Shown one piece after another: positions 29,249-38,484 of a stretch of DNA of 64,000 nucleotides. A model generated the notes under the pieces. That model was not told where the DNA came from and ran no database searches. It saw only the letters and a program-made list of their open reading frames with translations. This DNA comes from Desulfurococcaceae archaeon (GTDB lineage: Archaea > Thermoproteota > Thermoprotei_A > Sulfolobales > Desulfurococcaceae), in NCBI GenBank assembly GCA_023269825.1, contig JAGDWI010000001.1, positions 368,492 to 432,491 of the forward strand, written 5' to 3'. Within the stretch, counting starts at the first letter, position 1, and every line of letters starts with the position of its first letter. The translations under genes and the position numbers were made by a program.

Positions 29249-30280
29249 TCAATCACCTAGAGCTATCTCTAGTACATCGTTTAGAACAGTGTGAGCTGTT
29301 TCAACTCCACCACCTCCTTTACCTTGGAAAAAGTATTCGCCAGTATCTGTTACGATGTGTACAGCGTTCATTGCTCCTTTAACACCTGCGAGAACATCGT
29401 TCACGGGGATTCTCTCAACGTTGACTGATGCGCGTTTTTTCACTAGATCAAGTGTTGAAACCTGCTTGTACACGTAGCCGTTCTTAATGGCTATCATTAT
29501 GTCTCTTAAATCAATGCCTCTAAGGCTGCTTCTCTCAACATTCTCGAATCTAATTGAGTGACCTAGAGTATTGGAGATTATTACTAGTTTAGCTGCTGCA
29601 TCTAACCCATCTATATCTAAACTTGGATTACTTTCAGCTAATCCAATTAACTGTGCTTCTTTAACAGCATCCTCAATGCTTAATATTTTCTCATGCATAA
29701 GAGTTAAAATATAGTTGGATGTTGAGTTCAAGATGCCTCTCAAGTACTCAACTCTGTGAGCCTTCATCCACTTCAAAGCCCGCAGAAAGGGAGTTGCACC
29801 CATAACTGTCCCAGTATACTTGAATTTAACGTTTCTAACTTGAGCCAAAGCCGTTAATTCATTGAATGCTTTCACTAAGGGTGATTTATTAGCTGTTACG
29901 ACGTTTAAGCCATAGTTGAGTGCTCTCCTGATGTTAGATAATCCAGGTTCACCTGTATCATAGTTAGCTGGAGTTAACTCCACGTGTATGTCTGGTTGAA
30001 CTTCACCGTATAGTTCCTCGATGTCAACGTAGTTTCTTCCATAAACCTCGCATGATCCCACGCTGGATCTGGGTTGCTCTAGGAGCTTCAGTAGCTCAAT
30101 GCCGGTGAAACCATCTTTCTTCAACGCCATGCCCTTGGAATCCACTACCCCCACTACTTTAACGGTGATATTCAGCTTCTTAGTTAACTCATTGTTCTTC
30201 AACGCTATAGTTTTCGCTAAACCCCTACCGACATTTCCAAACCCTATGACTACTATTTTAACTAATCCATAACTACTCAT
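29249..30280 (-). CDS. hom: Homoserine dehydrogenase
   Basis: Reduces aspartate semialdehyde to homoserine. The NAD(P)-binding VIGFGNVGRGLAKT is near the start, VTANKSPLV in the middle and GILNSTSNYILTLM plus GLAESNPSLDIDGLDAAAKL in the catalytic domain. It lacks a C-terminal ACT extension. ATG 30280 is chosen because a full GAGGTGAT (complement 30289-30296) lies eight bases before it. A TTG at 30289 would begin next to that site. Confidence 0.92.
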   Translation of the reverse strand: MSSYGLVKIVVIGFGNVGRGLAKTIALKNNELTKKLNITVKVVGVVDSKGMALKKDGFTGIELLKLLEQPRSSVGSCEVYGRNYVDIEELYGEVQPDIHVELTPANYDTGEPGLSNIRRALNYGLNVVTANKSPLVKAFNELTALAQVRNVKFKYTGTVMGATPFLRALKWMKAHRVEYLRGILNSTSNYILTLMHEKILSIEDAVKEAQLIGLAESNPSLDIDGLDAAAKLVIISNTLGHSIRFENVERSSLRGIDLRDIMIAIKNGYVYKQVSTLDLVKKRASVNVERIPVNDVLAGVKGAMNAVHIVTDTGEYFFQGKGGGGVETAHTVLNDVLEIALGD

Positions 30281-31226
30281 GAGTCTCAATCACCTCAACT
30301 CCCTTACTTGAAATACTCGAGGAAAATAACTCGGATTCTACGCCGTTCTCCTCGTAGAAAGACTTGATCTTCAGCGCTATGCTCCAAGCTTTGCTTCGAT
30401 CTTCATGTATGATGAACATTGATGGACCCGCACCACTGATATTGAATCCAAGTGCTCCTTCACTGAGAGCTATTTTCTTTGCCTCCATGTAGAATGGGAT
30501 TAACTTAGCTCTATGTGGTTCAACAACGTGATCTATTGATACAGCTTCCCCAAGTAGTTTCAAGTCCTCTGTTAATATAGCGTAGATTAATTTAGCTATA
30601 GCTGAGGATTGCTTAACGTGGAGCTCTAAATCAATGGATCGCGGTAGAATTGAGCGAGCGTACCCTGTTTTACCGTGCAATCCACCGTATTTGACTTTAG
30701 GAGCAACTATGACTACTGGTATCTCTCTCCACGGAGCGTACTTAAATACCCGCTTACTAGTTAAATCGAGGATCACGAATCCCCCGAATAAACTAGCAGC
30801 AACGTTATCGTAGTGAGGTGCCCCAGCAACATATTGTTCTCCAATACCAGCATAGCGGAGTAATTCATCATCACTTAAACCAACTCCAAAAATATAGCTT
30901 AAAGCTTTAATGGTTCCCGCAGCTGTTGCACCCGAGCTACCTAACCCGTAACCTGGTGGTATCCCTTTAACTACTCTAATGTATACATCGTGGTTGCTTA
31001 AGCCTTGCTCATCAATGAATGCTCTAGCCACATGGTAAGCTACGTTGCTTGAACCATGAGGAGTATTAAACCCCTCTGATTCAACATGGATGGAGCCTAC
31101 GCCAGGAGAGACTGTGACTTCAATGGTATCGTATAGGTTTTTAATTGCAGCGGCTACAACGTCGAATCCCGGCCCCCAGTTAGCTATGGAGGCTGGTGAT
31201 TCAACAACTACTCTCCTACACTTAAT
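30273..31226 (-). CDS. thrB: Homoserine kinase with no canonical start codon
   Basis: A GHMP-family kinase that phosphorylates homoserine. The ATP loop is GIPPGYGLGSSGATAAGT and the C-terminal motif NISGAGPSMFII. The first GTG in the frame (31031) would give only 252 residues and lose the domain start. The frame is open further and encodes the expected VVVESPASIANWGPGFDVVA and following residues. Between the upstream in-frame TAA and 31031 there is no ATG, GTG or TTG. ATT at complement(31224..31226) is proposed as start, with AGGTG at complement 31237-31241; it gives about 317 residues, normal for ThrB. The gene overlaps hom by eight bases. Confidence 0.8.
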   Translation of the reverse strand: MKCRRVVVESPASIANWGPGFDVVAAAIKNLYDTIEVTVSPGVGSIHVESEGFNTPHGSSNVAYHVARAFIDEQGLSNHDVYIRVVKGIPPGYGLGSSGATAAGTIKALSYIFGVGLSDDELLRYAGIGEQYVAGAPHYDNVAASLFGGFVILDLTSKRVFKYAPWREIPVVIVAPKVKYGGLHGKTGYARSILPRSIDLELHVKQSSAIAKLIYAILTEDLKLLGEAVSIDHVVEPHRAKLIPFYMEAKKIALSEGALGFNISGAGPSMFIIHEDRSKAWSIALKIKSFYEENGVESELFSSSISSKGVEVIETHE

Positions 31227-31285
31227 GTATTGAACACACCTATCCCCATTGTGTAAGTTATTGAAGCAATATAATTAGCCGCGGG

Positions 31286-31294
31286 GTTTATAAG
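31286..31294 (-). promoter_or_regulatory. TATA box of the thrB-hom-ask-asd operon
   Basis: The minus strand reads CTTATAAAC here. Transcription would begin near 31264, giving a leader of about 38 bases before the proposed ATT start and about 15 bases before an ATG (31249) that opens a 13-codon out-of-frame ORF. Confidence 0.5.
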
Positions 31295-31379
31295 TTTTTC
31301 ACTTATTCATACTACTTGCTTAATAATTAGTAATCGGGGAACACGCTGCCACGTGTTTAAGTGTTTTTAAACTCAACTA

Positions 31380-31389
31380 TTTATAAATA
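31380..31389 (+). promoter_or_regulatory. TATA box of thrC
   Basis: TTTATAAATA lies about 30 bases before ATG 31414, the first codon of a short upstream ORF, and about 85 bases before the thrC TTG. The intergenic region therefore carries two divergent promoters for the whole threonine pathway. Confidence 0.5.
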
Positions 31390-31413
31390 GTTCTCATGTA
31401 TCCAAAGCATAAT

Positions 31414-31485
31414 ATGAGGCTGAAACCTTGGAAACAGGGATTTAAAACAAGTTTTCAAAGAAAACGTCTACTTGAAGTGCATTAA
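31414..31485 (+). CDS. Possible 23-codon leader ORF overlapping thrC
   Basis: ATG 31414 lies at the transcription start predicted from the TATA box at 31380, so it would be read leaderless. It encodes 23 basic residues (begins MRLKPWKQGF, ends LLEVH) and stops at 31485, 14 bases inside thrC in another frame. It may couple or attenuate translation of thrC. The evidence is positional only. Confidence 0.3.
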   Translation: MRLKPWKQGFKTSFQRKRLLEVH

Positions 31486-32629
31486 GTGTGGTTCAATATA
31501 CCAAGCGGATCCATGGATGTTCTTTTGTCCTCGATGCGGAAGCCTGTTAGAGGTAACTATGCCGCCTAACACTAGTTTTAGCTGGATTGAAGCCAGGAGT
31601 AGAAGGTTCGGTGTTTGGAGATACATTGAGTTATTACCGCTGAGAAACAATATAGAACCCGTTACAATGTGTGAAGGAGGTACTCCATTAGTGAAAATAA
31701 GCAGAATTACGCAGAGCCAAGGAGCATACGTGAAACTCGAGGGTTCTAACCCAACTGGTAGTTTTAAGGATAGAGGCATGACTATTGGTTTAACTATAGC
31801 TAAGTACATTGGAGTAGAAGGAGTAGTCGTAGCTAGCACTGGTAATACTTCTGCTTCAGCGGCTGCATACGCTGCTAGAGCAGGCTTGAAGTGCGTTGTT
31901 GTACTACCACGCGGCAACGTGGCTAAGGGTAAATTAGCGCAAGCGCTCCTATATGGAGCGGAGATACTTGAAGTCGAAGGCGTCTTCGATAATGCATTGG
32001 AGCGCGTCCTCACAGACTACGTTTTGAAGCAGAAGAGAAACATGTATCCTTTAAACTCATATAATCCCTGGAGACTTGAGGGGCAGAAGACAATCGCGTT
32101 CGAAATAGTTGATGAACTAGGTGAAAGCCCAGACTTCGTAATTGTACCCGTAGGTAACGCGGGTAACATATCAGCTATTTGGAAAGGCTTCAAGGAACTC
32201 TACAATTATGGATTAACGAGTAAATTACCCAGGATGATCGGTGTACAAGCCGAGAAAGCTTCACCACTTGTTGCAACCTGGCGTAGTAAAACTCCTTACC
32301 TAATAGAAGTAGATGATCCATCAACAGTAGCTACAGCCATTAAGATAGGTAAACCAGTGAACTGGTTGAAAGCTATCAGGGCAGTAGAGGAGTCGAAGGG
32401 AGAGTTCATAGCGGTCTCAGATAATGAAATACTGAGAGCAATGAGAGATCTGGGTAGATATGAGGGAGTGGGATTAGAACCAGCGAGTGCTGCAACACTA
32501 GCAGGGTATAAACGAGCCCTGGAAGAAGGGATCATAAGAAAAGACGACGTAGTAGTATTAATTGGCACCGGAAACGTACTAAAAGACCCCGACGCGGTGA
32601 TCGCCGCTATTAACGAGAGTAAGACGTAG
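31472..32629 (+). CDS. thrC: Threonine synthase
   Basis: A PLP enzyme (fold type II) that converts O-phosphohomoserine to threonine. It begins with a zinc-ribbon-like CIKCG...CPRCG pair typical of archaeal threonine synthases. The PLP lysine is in NPTGSFKDRGMT, the phosphate cradle is STGNTSASAA, and GNAGNISAIWKGF follows. Length is 385 residues. The start is TTG 31472; there is no clear ribosome site and no other start upstream in frame, but the zinc ribbon begins at once, so the N-terminus seems complete. Divergent from the thrB operon. Confidence 0.9.
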   Translation: MKCIKCGSIYQADPWMFFCPRCGSLLEVTMPPNTSFSWIEARSRRFGVWRYIELLPLRNNIEPVTMCEGGTPLVKISRITQSQGAYVKLEGSNPTGSFKDRGMTIGLTIAKYIGVEGVVVASTGNTSASAAAYAARAGLKCVVVLPRGNVAKGKLAQALLYGAEILEVEGVFDNALERVLTDYVLKQKRNMYPLNSYNPWRLEGQKTIAFEIVDELGESPDFVIVPVGNAGNISAIWKGFKELYNYGLTSKLPRMIGVQAEKASPLVATWRSKTPYLIEVDDPSTVATAIKIGKPVNWLKAIRAVEESKGEFIAVSDNEILRAMRDLGRYEGVGLEPASAATLAGYKRALEEGIIRKDDVVVLIGTGNVLKDPDAVIAAINESKT

Positions 32630-33067
32630 TCTGATTCCTCAACTTAGTTCATATATGTTTTCTTAAAGGTATACAGCGTTATGACTGAATCTACATTCAT
32701 TGACTTCCACTCCTATACCTTTAATTAACTCTATATATTGCAACACGTTATTTGGGTCAATTGAAGTTGATGAAAACGAAGTTAATTAAATGCAAGATTT
32801 AATGGGAGGCTTAGTCCAAATATATGATCAATTTCTCATTGTTCTTATTGGTTAATGAATACTATGTAATATTATGTGTTTAAAGCTGATTTGAGTACTT
32901 TGCTTCGCATAGTGGTTGACTAGGGGGTAAAATAACTTGTAGAGCTACTGTTTAATTATATACATATAGATTGGTTTATCTACTATATTTTTGTAATAAC
33001 ATGTAATAATAGATTATAACACTTTCTTTAAATTACTCCAAGTGAATCCTTTAAATGGTGGAGGTTC
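32630..33067. other. Intergenic region without recognised features
   Basis: AT-rich sequence between thrC and the flavoprotein gene. I see no coding frame or RNA. GGTGGAGG at 33057-33064 is the ribosome site of the next gene. Confidence 0.5.
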
Positions 33068-35023
33068 TTGCCATTTGAGAAACTATTTGAACCATTCTAC
33101 ATAGCTAAAACAATGGTTCCCAATAGGATAGTTATGCCGCCAATGGTTGTGGGTTACGCTGGTCCACGCGGTGAAGTAACTGATCAATTGCTTGGATACT
33201 ATGAAGCTAGAGCTAGAGGAGGAGTTGGATTAATTATTGTTGAAGCATCATATATACGTGAAGACGGCAAGCTTGTCGAAGGAGAACTAGGAATATATCA
33301 TGACTCACTTATCCCTGGGTTAGCGAGATTAGCTGATGTCATCAAGATAAATGGTGCTGTTTCAGCTATACAGATAGCTCACGGAGGTATACAAGCACAT
33401 GTTGATGAGCCGCTTGGACCCTCGAGAATCGGTAGAGTACTTGTACCCCCGGCCAAGACTCCACGGGAGCTCACCACGGAGGAAGTGGAGAAGCTCGTGG
33501 AAGATTTCGCGAAGGCCGCTGTGAGAGCTAAGCAAGCCGGGTTTGACGCCGTTGAAGTCCACGGTACACATGGATACTTGATAACACAGTTTCTCTCACC
33601 TCTCACAAATAAGCGAAACGATAAGTACGGTGTGGATAGAGCATTATTCGCAGTCGAGATCGTTCAGAGAATTAAGAGCCTTTGCGGCCGAGACTACCCA
33701 GTGATCTTCAGGTTGAACGCAAACGAGTTCCTTGAGGGAGGTATAACTACTGAGTACGCTAAGGAAGTAGCTAAGAGACTTGTAGATGCAGGTGTAGACG
33801 CCTTTGACGTGACTGGAGGAAACTATGATTCAATGGACGCTATTCTAACTCCGTACTTTTACGCGAAGGAGGAGGGCTGGTTCTTCAAGCTCGCAAGGGA
33901 GATCAAGAGCGTTGTCAAGGAAACCCCTGTCATAAGCGGAGGCCTCATAACGGACCCAAGGGTCGCTGAGGACGCTATCACCAAGGGGTGGGTTGACGCT
34001 GTTTTCGTGGGGAGGCAGTTAATAGCTGACCCGGAGTGGCCTAGGAAAGTTAGAGAAGGATTACTCGATGACATAAGGCCATGCCTCGCTTGCAACGAGG
34101 GCTGCATAGGTAACAGAGTGTTCTATGGTAGACCAACATGGTGCGCTGTCAACCCATTGACAGGCTTCGAGCACAAGTGGCCTAGAGAGGAGTACATACC
34201 GAGAGCTAACGCTAAGAGGAAAGTGCTAATCATTGGAGCTGGGCCCGCGGGATTAGAAGCAGCTAGAGTAGCCGCTATGCGTGGACACGATGTTATACTC
34301 GTTGATGAAGGCAGGGAGATCGGTGGTACAGCGTCGCTAGCAGCTGTTCCAAGGTTCCTCGAAGGTGACAAACTAAGGGTTGCGAGGTTAAATGAGTGGT
34401 ATAAAAAGCAACTGGGGAAACTCGGAGTTAAGTTAATGCTATCTAAGAGAGCTGATGCAAAACTCGTAGAGGAGTTGAAACCAGACGTGGTCATAATAGC
34501 CACTGGGTCTAAGCCGCTTATACCGAGAATACCTGGCATCGAGCACGCTGTGACAGATGACGATGTACTATTAGGTAAAACACAGGTAGGTAAAACCATA
34601 GTAGTCATTGGCGGTGGACTAGTTGGAGTAGAGACAGCCTTGCACTTAGCAGCTGAAGGTAGAGATGTAACCATTGTTGAAGCTCTACCCGAGGTAGCCA
34701 GAGACATTGAACCTGTTTCAAAAATAGCTCTACTGAGACCGGGCGGAGTTCTGTGGAAGCATAGAGTTAAAGTATTAACCAACACAACCGTTGTAGAAGT
34801 TAAGAAAGATGGAGTAGATGTACTTATTCCACCACTAGAGAGAAAGTTCATAAAGGCAGATACAGTGGTCTTAGCAGCTGGTAGAGTATCAAACCTAGAT
34901 CGAGGTTTACTGGAGGCTGCTAAGAGAGCAGCTAGAGAAGTATATGTGATAGGTGACGCGAAGAACCCGAGGAAGATAATAGATGCAATACACGAAGGAT
35001 TCTACACTGCTCTAAACATTTAA
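33068..35023 (+). CDS. NADH:flavin oxidoreductase / 2,4-dienoyl-CoA reductase family
   Basis: A 651-residue flavoprotein: an N-terminal old-yellow-enzyme TIM barrel binding FMN (residues about 1-340; KTMVPNRIVMPPM, GVGLIIVEA, VEVHGTHGYLITQFLSP), an iron-sulfur site with Cys spacing C-x2-C-x3-C-x12-C near 340-360, and a C-terminal pyridine nucleotide-disulfide oxidoreductase domain (LIIGAGPAGLEAA near 390; VVIGGGLVGVETAL near 512). Electrons pass from NAD(P)H through FAD and the 4Fe-4S cluster to FMN. The substrate is unknown; enoate or dienoyl compounds are typical. Start TTG 33068. Confidence 0.9.
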   Translation: MPFEKLFEPFYIAKTMVPNRIVMPPMVVGYAGPRGEVTDQLLGYYEARARGGVGLIIVEASYIREDGKLVEGELGIYHDSLIPGLARLADVIKINGAVSAIQIAHGGIQAHVDEPLGPSRIGRVLVPPAKTPRELTTEEVEKLVEDFAKAAVRAKQAGFDAVEVHGTHGYLITQFLSPLTNKRNDKYGVDRALFAVEIVQRIKSLCGRDYPVIFRLNANEFLEGGITTEYAKEVAKRLVDAGVDAFDVTGGNYDSMDAILTPYFYAKEEGWFFKLAREIKSVVKETPVISGGLITDPRVAEDAITKGWVDAVFVGRQLIADPEWPRKVREGLLDDIRPCLACNEGCIGNRVFYGRPTWCAVNPLTGFEHKWPREEYIPRANAKRKVLIIGAGPAGLEAARVAAMRGHDVILVDEGREIGGTASLAAVPRFLEGDKLRVARLNEWYKKQLGKLGVKLMLSKRADAKLVEELKPDVVIIATGSKPLIPRIPGIEHAVTDDDVLLGKTQVGKTIVVIGGGLVGVETALHLAAEGRDVTIVEALPEVARDIEPVSKIALLRPGGVLWKHRVKVLTNTTVVEVKKDGVDVLIPPLERKFIKADTVVLAAGRVSNLDRGLLEAAKRAAREVYVIGDAKNPRKIIDAIHEGFYTALNI

Positions 35024-35291
35024 ACCAATATTTTTTCCATCCATATCCTTTAACAATATGCAACCATGATTCTCACATAATCGTAACACCATTGTCATAC
35101 ATTTAAGTAGACGATTCCCATCCTCTACGGATACTTAAGTTATTGTGGTTGCCTCTCCTAGGATTCAAGCAACACACGGTTCCTCGAGGATTCTATTTAA
35201 AAATCTCGAGAAACAACAAGGCTGATCCAGTAGAAGAACTTGAATTAAGGTAATTAAAAAAATAAAAATATTATATTTCAATTACTATTCT

Positions 35292-37526
35292 CTATTTCCT
35301 CCTGTAAATCAATAGTACTATGCCGATTGCTAGGATTAAAAATAGTACTATGCCGATTGCTAGGATTAAAGCCGCGAGGGATGTTAACGCTAACGATGTA
35401 GTTTTATATACTGTGGTTGTGAATGGCTGTGTTGTCGTTAGTGTTGTAGTTGAGTGTAGAGTGGTTGTAGTTGTTTGAGTCGTTGTCTGCGTAGTGGTGA
35501 GTGTTTGCGTAGTCGTCTTCTCGATCGTTAACTCTAATTTCTCCGTAGCTGTTACTACGCTTACCTGAGTATAGGTGACGGTTACAGGTTTAAGTATTGG
35601 TAGCGGTGTACCAGTGGAGTTGAGTGGTGGATTTATACCAAGTAGAGCTGCTACTGTGGGTGCAATGCTTGTCGAGTGAATCAACCCTAATACACCGTGC
35701 CCTACTCCTGCTCCAACGGCTCCGAAGACAGCCCATAGTTCTGGGTAGTATGGGAGATCCTGGTGAGTGGCTGTTATAGTTGATAACGGGGTAACATTCA
35801 CGAATGGGTTACCTGTAGGCGAGAATCCCCCGTATGGCGCGTAACCTGGTTTTGTACTAATAATAATGTCTCCGGCTCTATCACCATATAATCCAAATGC
35901 TTTAGCCTCACTTCTCTTCATGACAACGCTGAACACTGGTTCACCAGTGTCCGGGTCTCTTACACTTGAGAGAACAGCCATTACTTGGTTAACAACGCTA
36001 TCGTACTGGGATGGATCTACTATGCCTCCCTGCTCTCTCCCCTTTAGATTAATGAATACTTGGTTGTACCCATTATACCATGCTATTGTTTCATTGAGTA
36101 GTATTTGGCCCCCGCTTCTCTTGAGGAAACCTGCTTGCTCAAGTATGTTGTTCACGTAGATTAGTTTAGCAACGGGCCATTGACCGTGATCTGAGACAAC
36201 AATAATCGCTGTATTACTCAAGTCTACCTCTGAGATCAACATTTGAACAAATTCATCAGCCCATTTAATTGTTTTCTGGATGTAAGCCATGTACTTTGGC
36301 GCTGTCGATGGATCATAGTAGGGCATCCTAGGATCTATTAATCCAAGGAATTGGTGGTATACGTTGTCCACTATGGATGTATAGGTCATTAAGAGATTCC
36401 AGTCAGTGTTTCTAATGAGCCACCTAGTGAACTCCATGAAGAACATGTTCGTGTAGTGAACAGTCTCCATGAATGTTTCTTCATCAAACCACTTGTTTGT
36501 TAAACCATAGTAGTCGCCGTCAGTTATGAAACCTGTTTTAACTATTACTTCATTCCACACTCTCCACGCTAGGTTTCTGTCACTAAACCATAGTGGAGAT
36601 GCTTCAAAGGGCCTCGTCAGAGACCTATATACCTTGAAGTTTGAGAGAGATAGGTTCAACGCTTTGAAGAGAGGTGCAATAATGTAAGTTGTCTTCTGGT
36701 AGGTTAAAGTAGTGTTTAAAGGCTTACTCCACTCGCCCTCCTTGAGAACCGCTAGTGCGTTTGAAAGATTCTTCTCCCTAGGTACAATCGCGACTATGTC
36801 GGGGTTGAAGTCACTGTTTGTATCCGCAATGAAGAAGTACCATACCTCATCTCCAAAGTTAAAGGAAGCCTCCCAAGTATTGTAGAAAGTGACGCCGGGA
36901 AGGCTCCCAGTCCACCCACTAGCAGGCGTTATGTTGACATAGTAGGCCCTGGGAATACTCTTATTGCTCGTGTAGAGCGTTGAGTATGTCGGTGAACCCA
37001 TCGATGAATCATACGGGTTGAATACTACTGATTGCTTCAACTTCCCCTCCCAAGCCCATGGATCGCTCTGCGGGAAACCAGCTACTACCGCTTTAAGTCC
37101 CTGCCTATCCACTGTTACCCACAGTGGCTCAGCTAACAGCATTGATCCATTGAACCCGGATATTGTGGAAGTTAAAGGAGTTCCAGGAACATGTATAGTG
37201 TTCCCAGTAATCCCTGTAACACCTGGAGGTGCACCAGTCGATATTACAGCGTGACTTACAGCTGTGGATGATGGAAAACTAACAATCATGCCCTGCGCTA
37301 AGAACCCGTTCTGGAATATATACCTGAAGCCCGGGAGATCTATTGCTAGTTGGCTCTGGTTCAACAGCATACTCCACAACATATCCGCTTTCAACGCATC
37401 TATACTTAATATGACGACTCGCTTAGCTAGCCCACTCGTCTGAGCGAGTGCTGGAGTCGCTAAAATTGATAAGGAGACAATGATTAATAATACCGCGGAG
37501 AAAATCCTCGAGTCCAAGTACTTCAC
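35292..37526 (-). CDS. Membrane-anchored type I phosphodiesterase/nucleotide pyrophosphatase
   Basis: An alkaline-phosphatase-superfamily enzyme outside the cell. A signal peptide covers about residues 1-28. The metal and nucleophile sites are LSIDALKADML and PSSTAVSHAVISTG near the N-terminus, then DNVYHQFLG and VVSDHGQWP, with a late GHGVLGLIHS. The family cleaves phosphodiesters or nucleotides. A Thr-rich stalk (about 660-705) leads to a C-terminal membrane helix. That helix is lengthened by a 30-bp duplication and ends with a basic YRRK. It is a single-gene unit. Confidence 0.85.
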   Translation of the reverse strand: MKYLDSRIFSAVLLIIVSLSILATPALAQTSGLAKRVVILSIDALKADMLWSMLLNQSQLAIDLPGFRYIFQNGFLAQGMIVSFPSSTAVSHAVISTGAPPGVTGITGNTIHVPGTPLTSTISGFNGSMLLAEPLWVTVDRQGLKAVVAGFPQSDPWAWEGKLKQSVVFNPYDSSMGSPTYSTLYTSNKSIPRAYYVNITPASGWTGSLPGVTFYNTWEASFNFGDEVWYFFIADTNSDFNPDIVAIVPREKNLSNALAVLKEGEWSKPLNTTLTYQKTTYIIAPLFKALNLSLSNFKVYRSLTRPFEASPLWFSDRNLAWRVWNEVIVKTGFITDGDYYGLTNKWFDEETFMETVHYTNMFFMEFTRWLIRNTDWNLLMTYTSIVDNVYHQFLGLIDPRMPYYDPSTAPKYMAYIQKTIKWADEFVQMLISEVDLSNTAIIVVSDHGQWPVAKLIYVNNILEQAGFLKRSGGQILLNETIAWYNGYNQVFINLKGREQGGIVDPSQYDSVVNQVMAVLSSVRDPDTGEPVFSVVMKRSEAKAFGLYGDRAGDIIISTKPGYAPYGGFSPTGNPFVNVTPLSTITATHQDLPYYPELWAVFGAVGAGVGHGVLGLIHSTSIAPTVAALLGINPPLNSTGTPLPILKPVTVTYTQVSVVTATEKLELTIEKTTTQTLTTTQTTTQTTTTTLHSTTTLTTTQPFTTTVYKTTSLALTSLAALILAIGIVLFLILAIGIVLLIYRRK
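35311..35370. repeat. Perfect 30-bp tandem duplication inside the phosphodiesterase TM anchor
   Basis: Bases 35311-35340 and 35341-35370 are identical. In the minus-strand gene they encode the ten-residue unit LILAIGIVLF/L twice, in frame, making the final hydrophobic stretch about 30 residues instead of about 20. Confidence 0.92.
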
Positions 37527-37901
37527 CTTGATTTCAACCTATTCAAGTTAGAGTTTATAAGTTTTCAATGGATTCAACAGCGACATACAATCTCCTTTCG
37601 CTTAAAAGCGAGGCTTCAGCTATAAAGGAATCTCAGTTGATTCTAGGTGTTTCTCTAGATTTTAAGGTTGGATACTACTATGCCTGTGCCGACTAGGATT
37701 CCCCTGTGATCGTGTCGACAGGTGATCAAAAAGGCTTCCCGAAAACTCAGCGTGCACACTTAGCTGCGTTCAGGGAAGGCTTTGATGCCAAAGCAGCTTA
37801 CATGTGTCTTTAAATAATCATATCACATTTTTACCCGGGATCGTAGTTTGCAGTAAATTTTTATTACCCCCACTACATTGTTGACTAGTGGGAGAGGAGA
37901 C
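37527..37901 (+). pseudogene. Intergenic stretch with a protein-like remnant containing an internal TAG
   Basis: On the plus strand one frame reads from about 37590 to 37813 with a convincing amino-acid pattern interrupted by a TAG: the part before it ends LDFKVGYYYACAD and the part after it begins DSPVIVSTGDQKGFPKTQ and ends DAKAAYMCL before a TAA. No start codon with a ribosome site is seen. I do not recognise the family. Downstream, TTTTTATTA near 37857-37866 may be the TATA element of the next gene. Confidence 0.35.
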
Positions 37902-38327
37902 TTGGGGGACTTAAAGTACCCTGTGTTAACGTTTCTCGTACTCTGCTGCTTAATGTTCTTCTTCGCGTTCTCGACTTTAGTGGCCATCGAGGTGATACGG
38001 TACGCGTTGAGCTTTTCAACTGCTTACTTTTACGCCGTGCTCGCTGTATCGGTGCTGCCCGCGCTGATCCTACACGTATACCTCAGTAAGCGCTACGGGG
38101 AGACAAGGGCCCTACCTCCTCTAGTAGAGATAGTGTTGTTCTTCGCAGTAAACTACTACTACGCGTTTAACTGGAGTCTACTCGGCTTCGAGACCGCGGC
38201 CACGTTATCCCAGTTCTCTCTAGTTATTACGCTGTCCACGCTCACCACCCTACTTCTAGTATACTATGTATTTTACAGGCGGAGATCTAGAAGAGTCGAA
38301 GACTACGTAGCTGAGGTAGCCAAGTAG
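37902..38327 (+). CDS. Four-helix membrane protein, unknown
   Basis: About 141 residues with four hydrophobic helices separated by short basic loops (SKRYGETRALPP) and a charged C-terminus (RRRSRRVEDYVAEVAK). No family is recognised. The open frame extends back to TTG 37878, but TTG 37902 follows the ribosome-site-like GGGAGAGGAG (37890-37899) and is preferred. GC content appears higher than in the flanks. Confidence 0.6.
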   Translation: MGDLKYPVLTFLVLCCLMFFFAFSTLVAIEVIRYALSFSTAYFYAVLAVSVLPALILHVYLSKRYGETRALPPLVEIVLFFAVNYYYAFNWSLLGFETAATLSQFSLVITLSTLTTLLLVYYVFYRRRSRRVEDYVAEVAK

Positions 38328-38484
38328 GGTTAAACTCTACTAGTTGCACTTTCTACACGCTTACTTAGCGAACCCGAGGTAGGAGTTTAGCCTCAAGAAA
38401 AACACATAGAGAACACCCCACTTACTCTTCTCTAGTTGCACGAGTACTCACTTATTCTCTCGGTTTACCAGTAATAAGGGGAGC

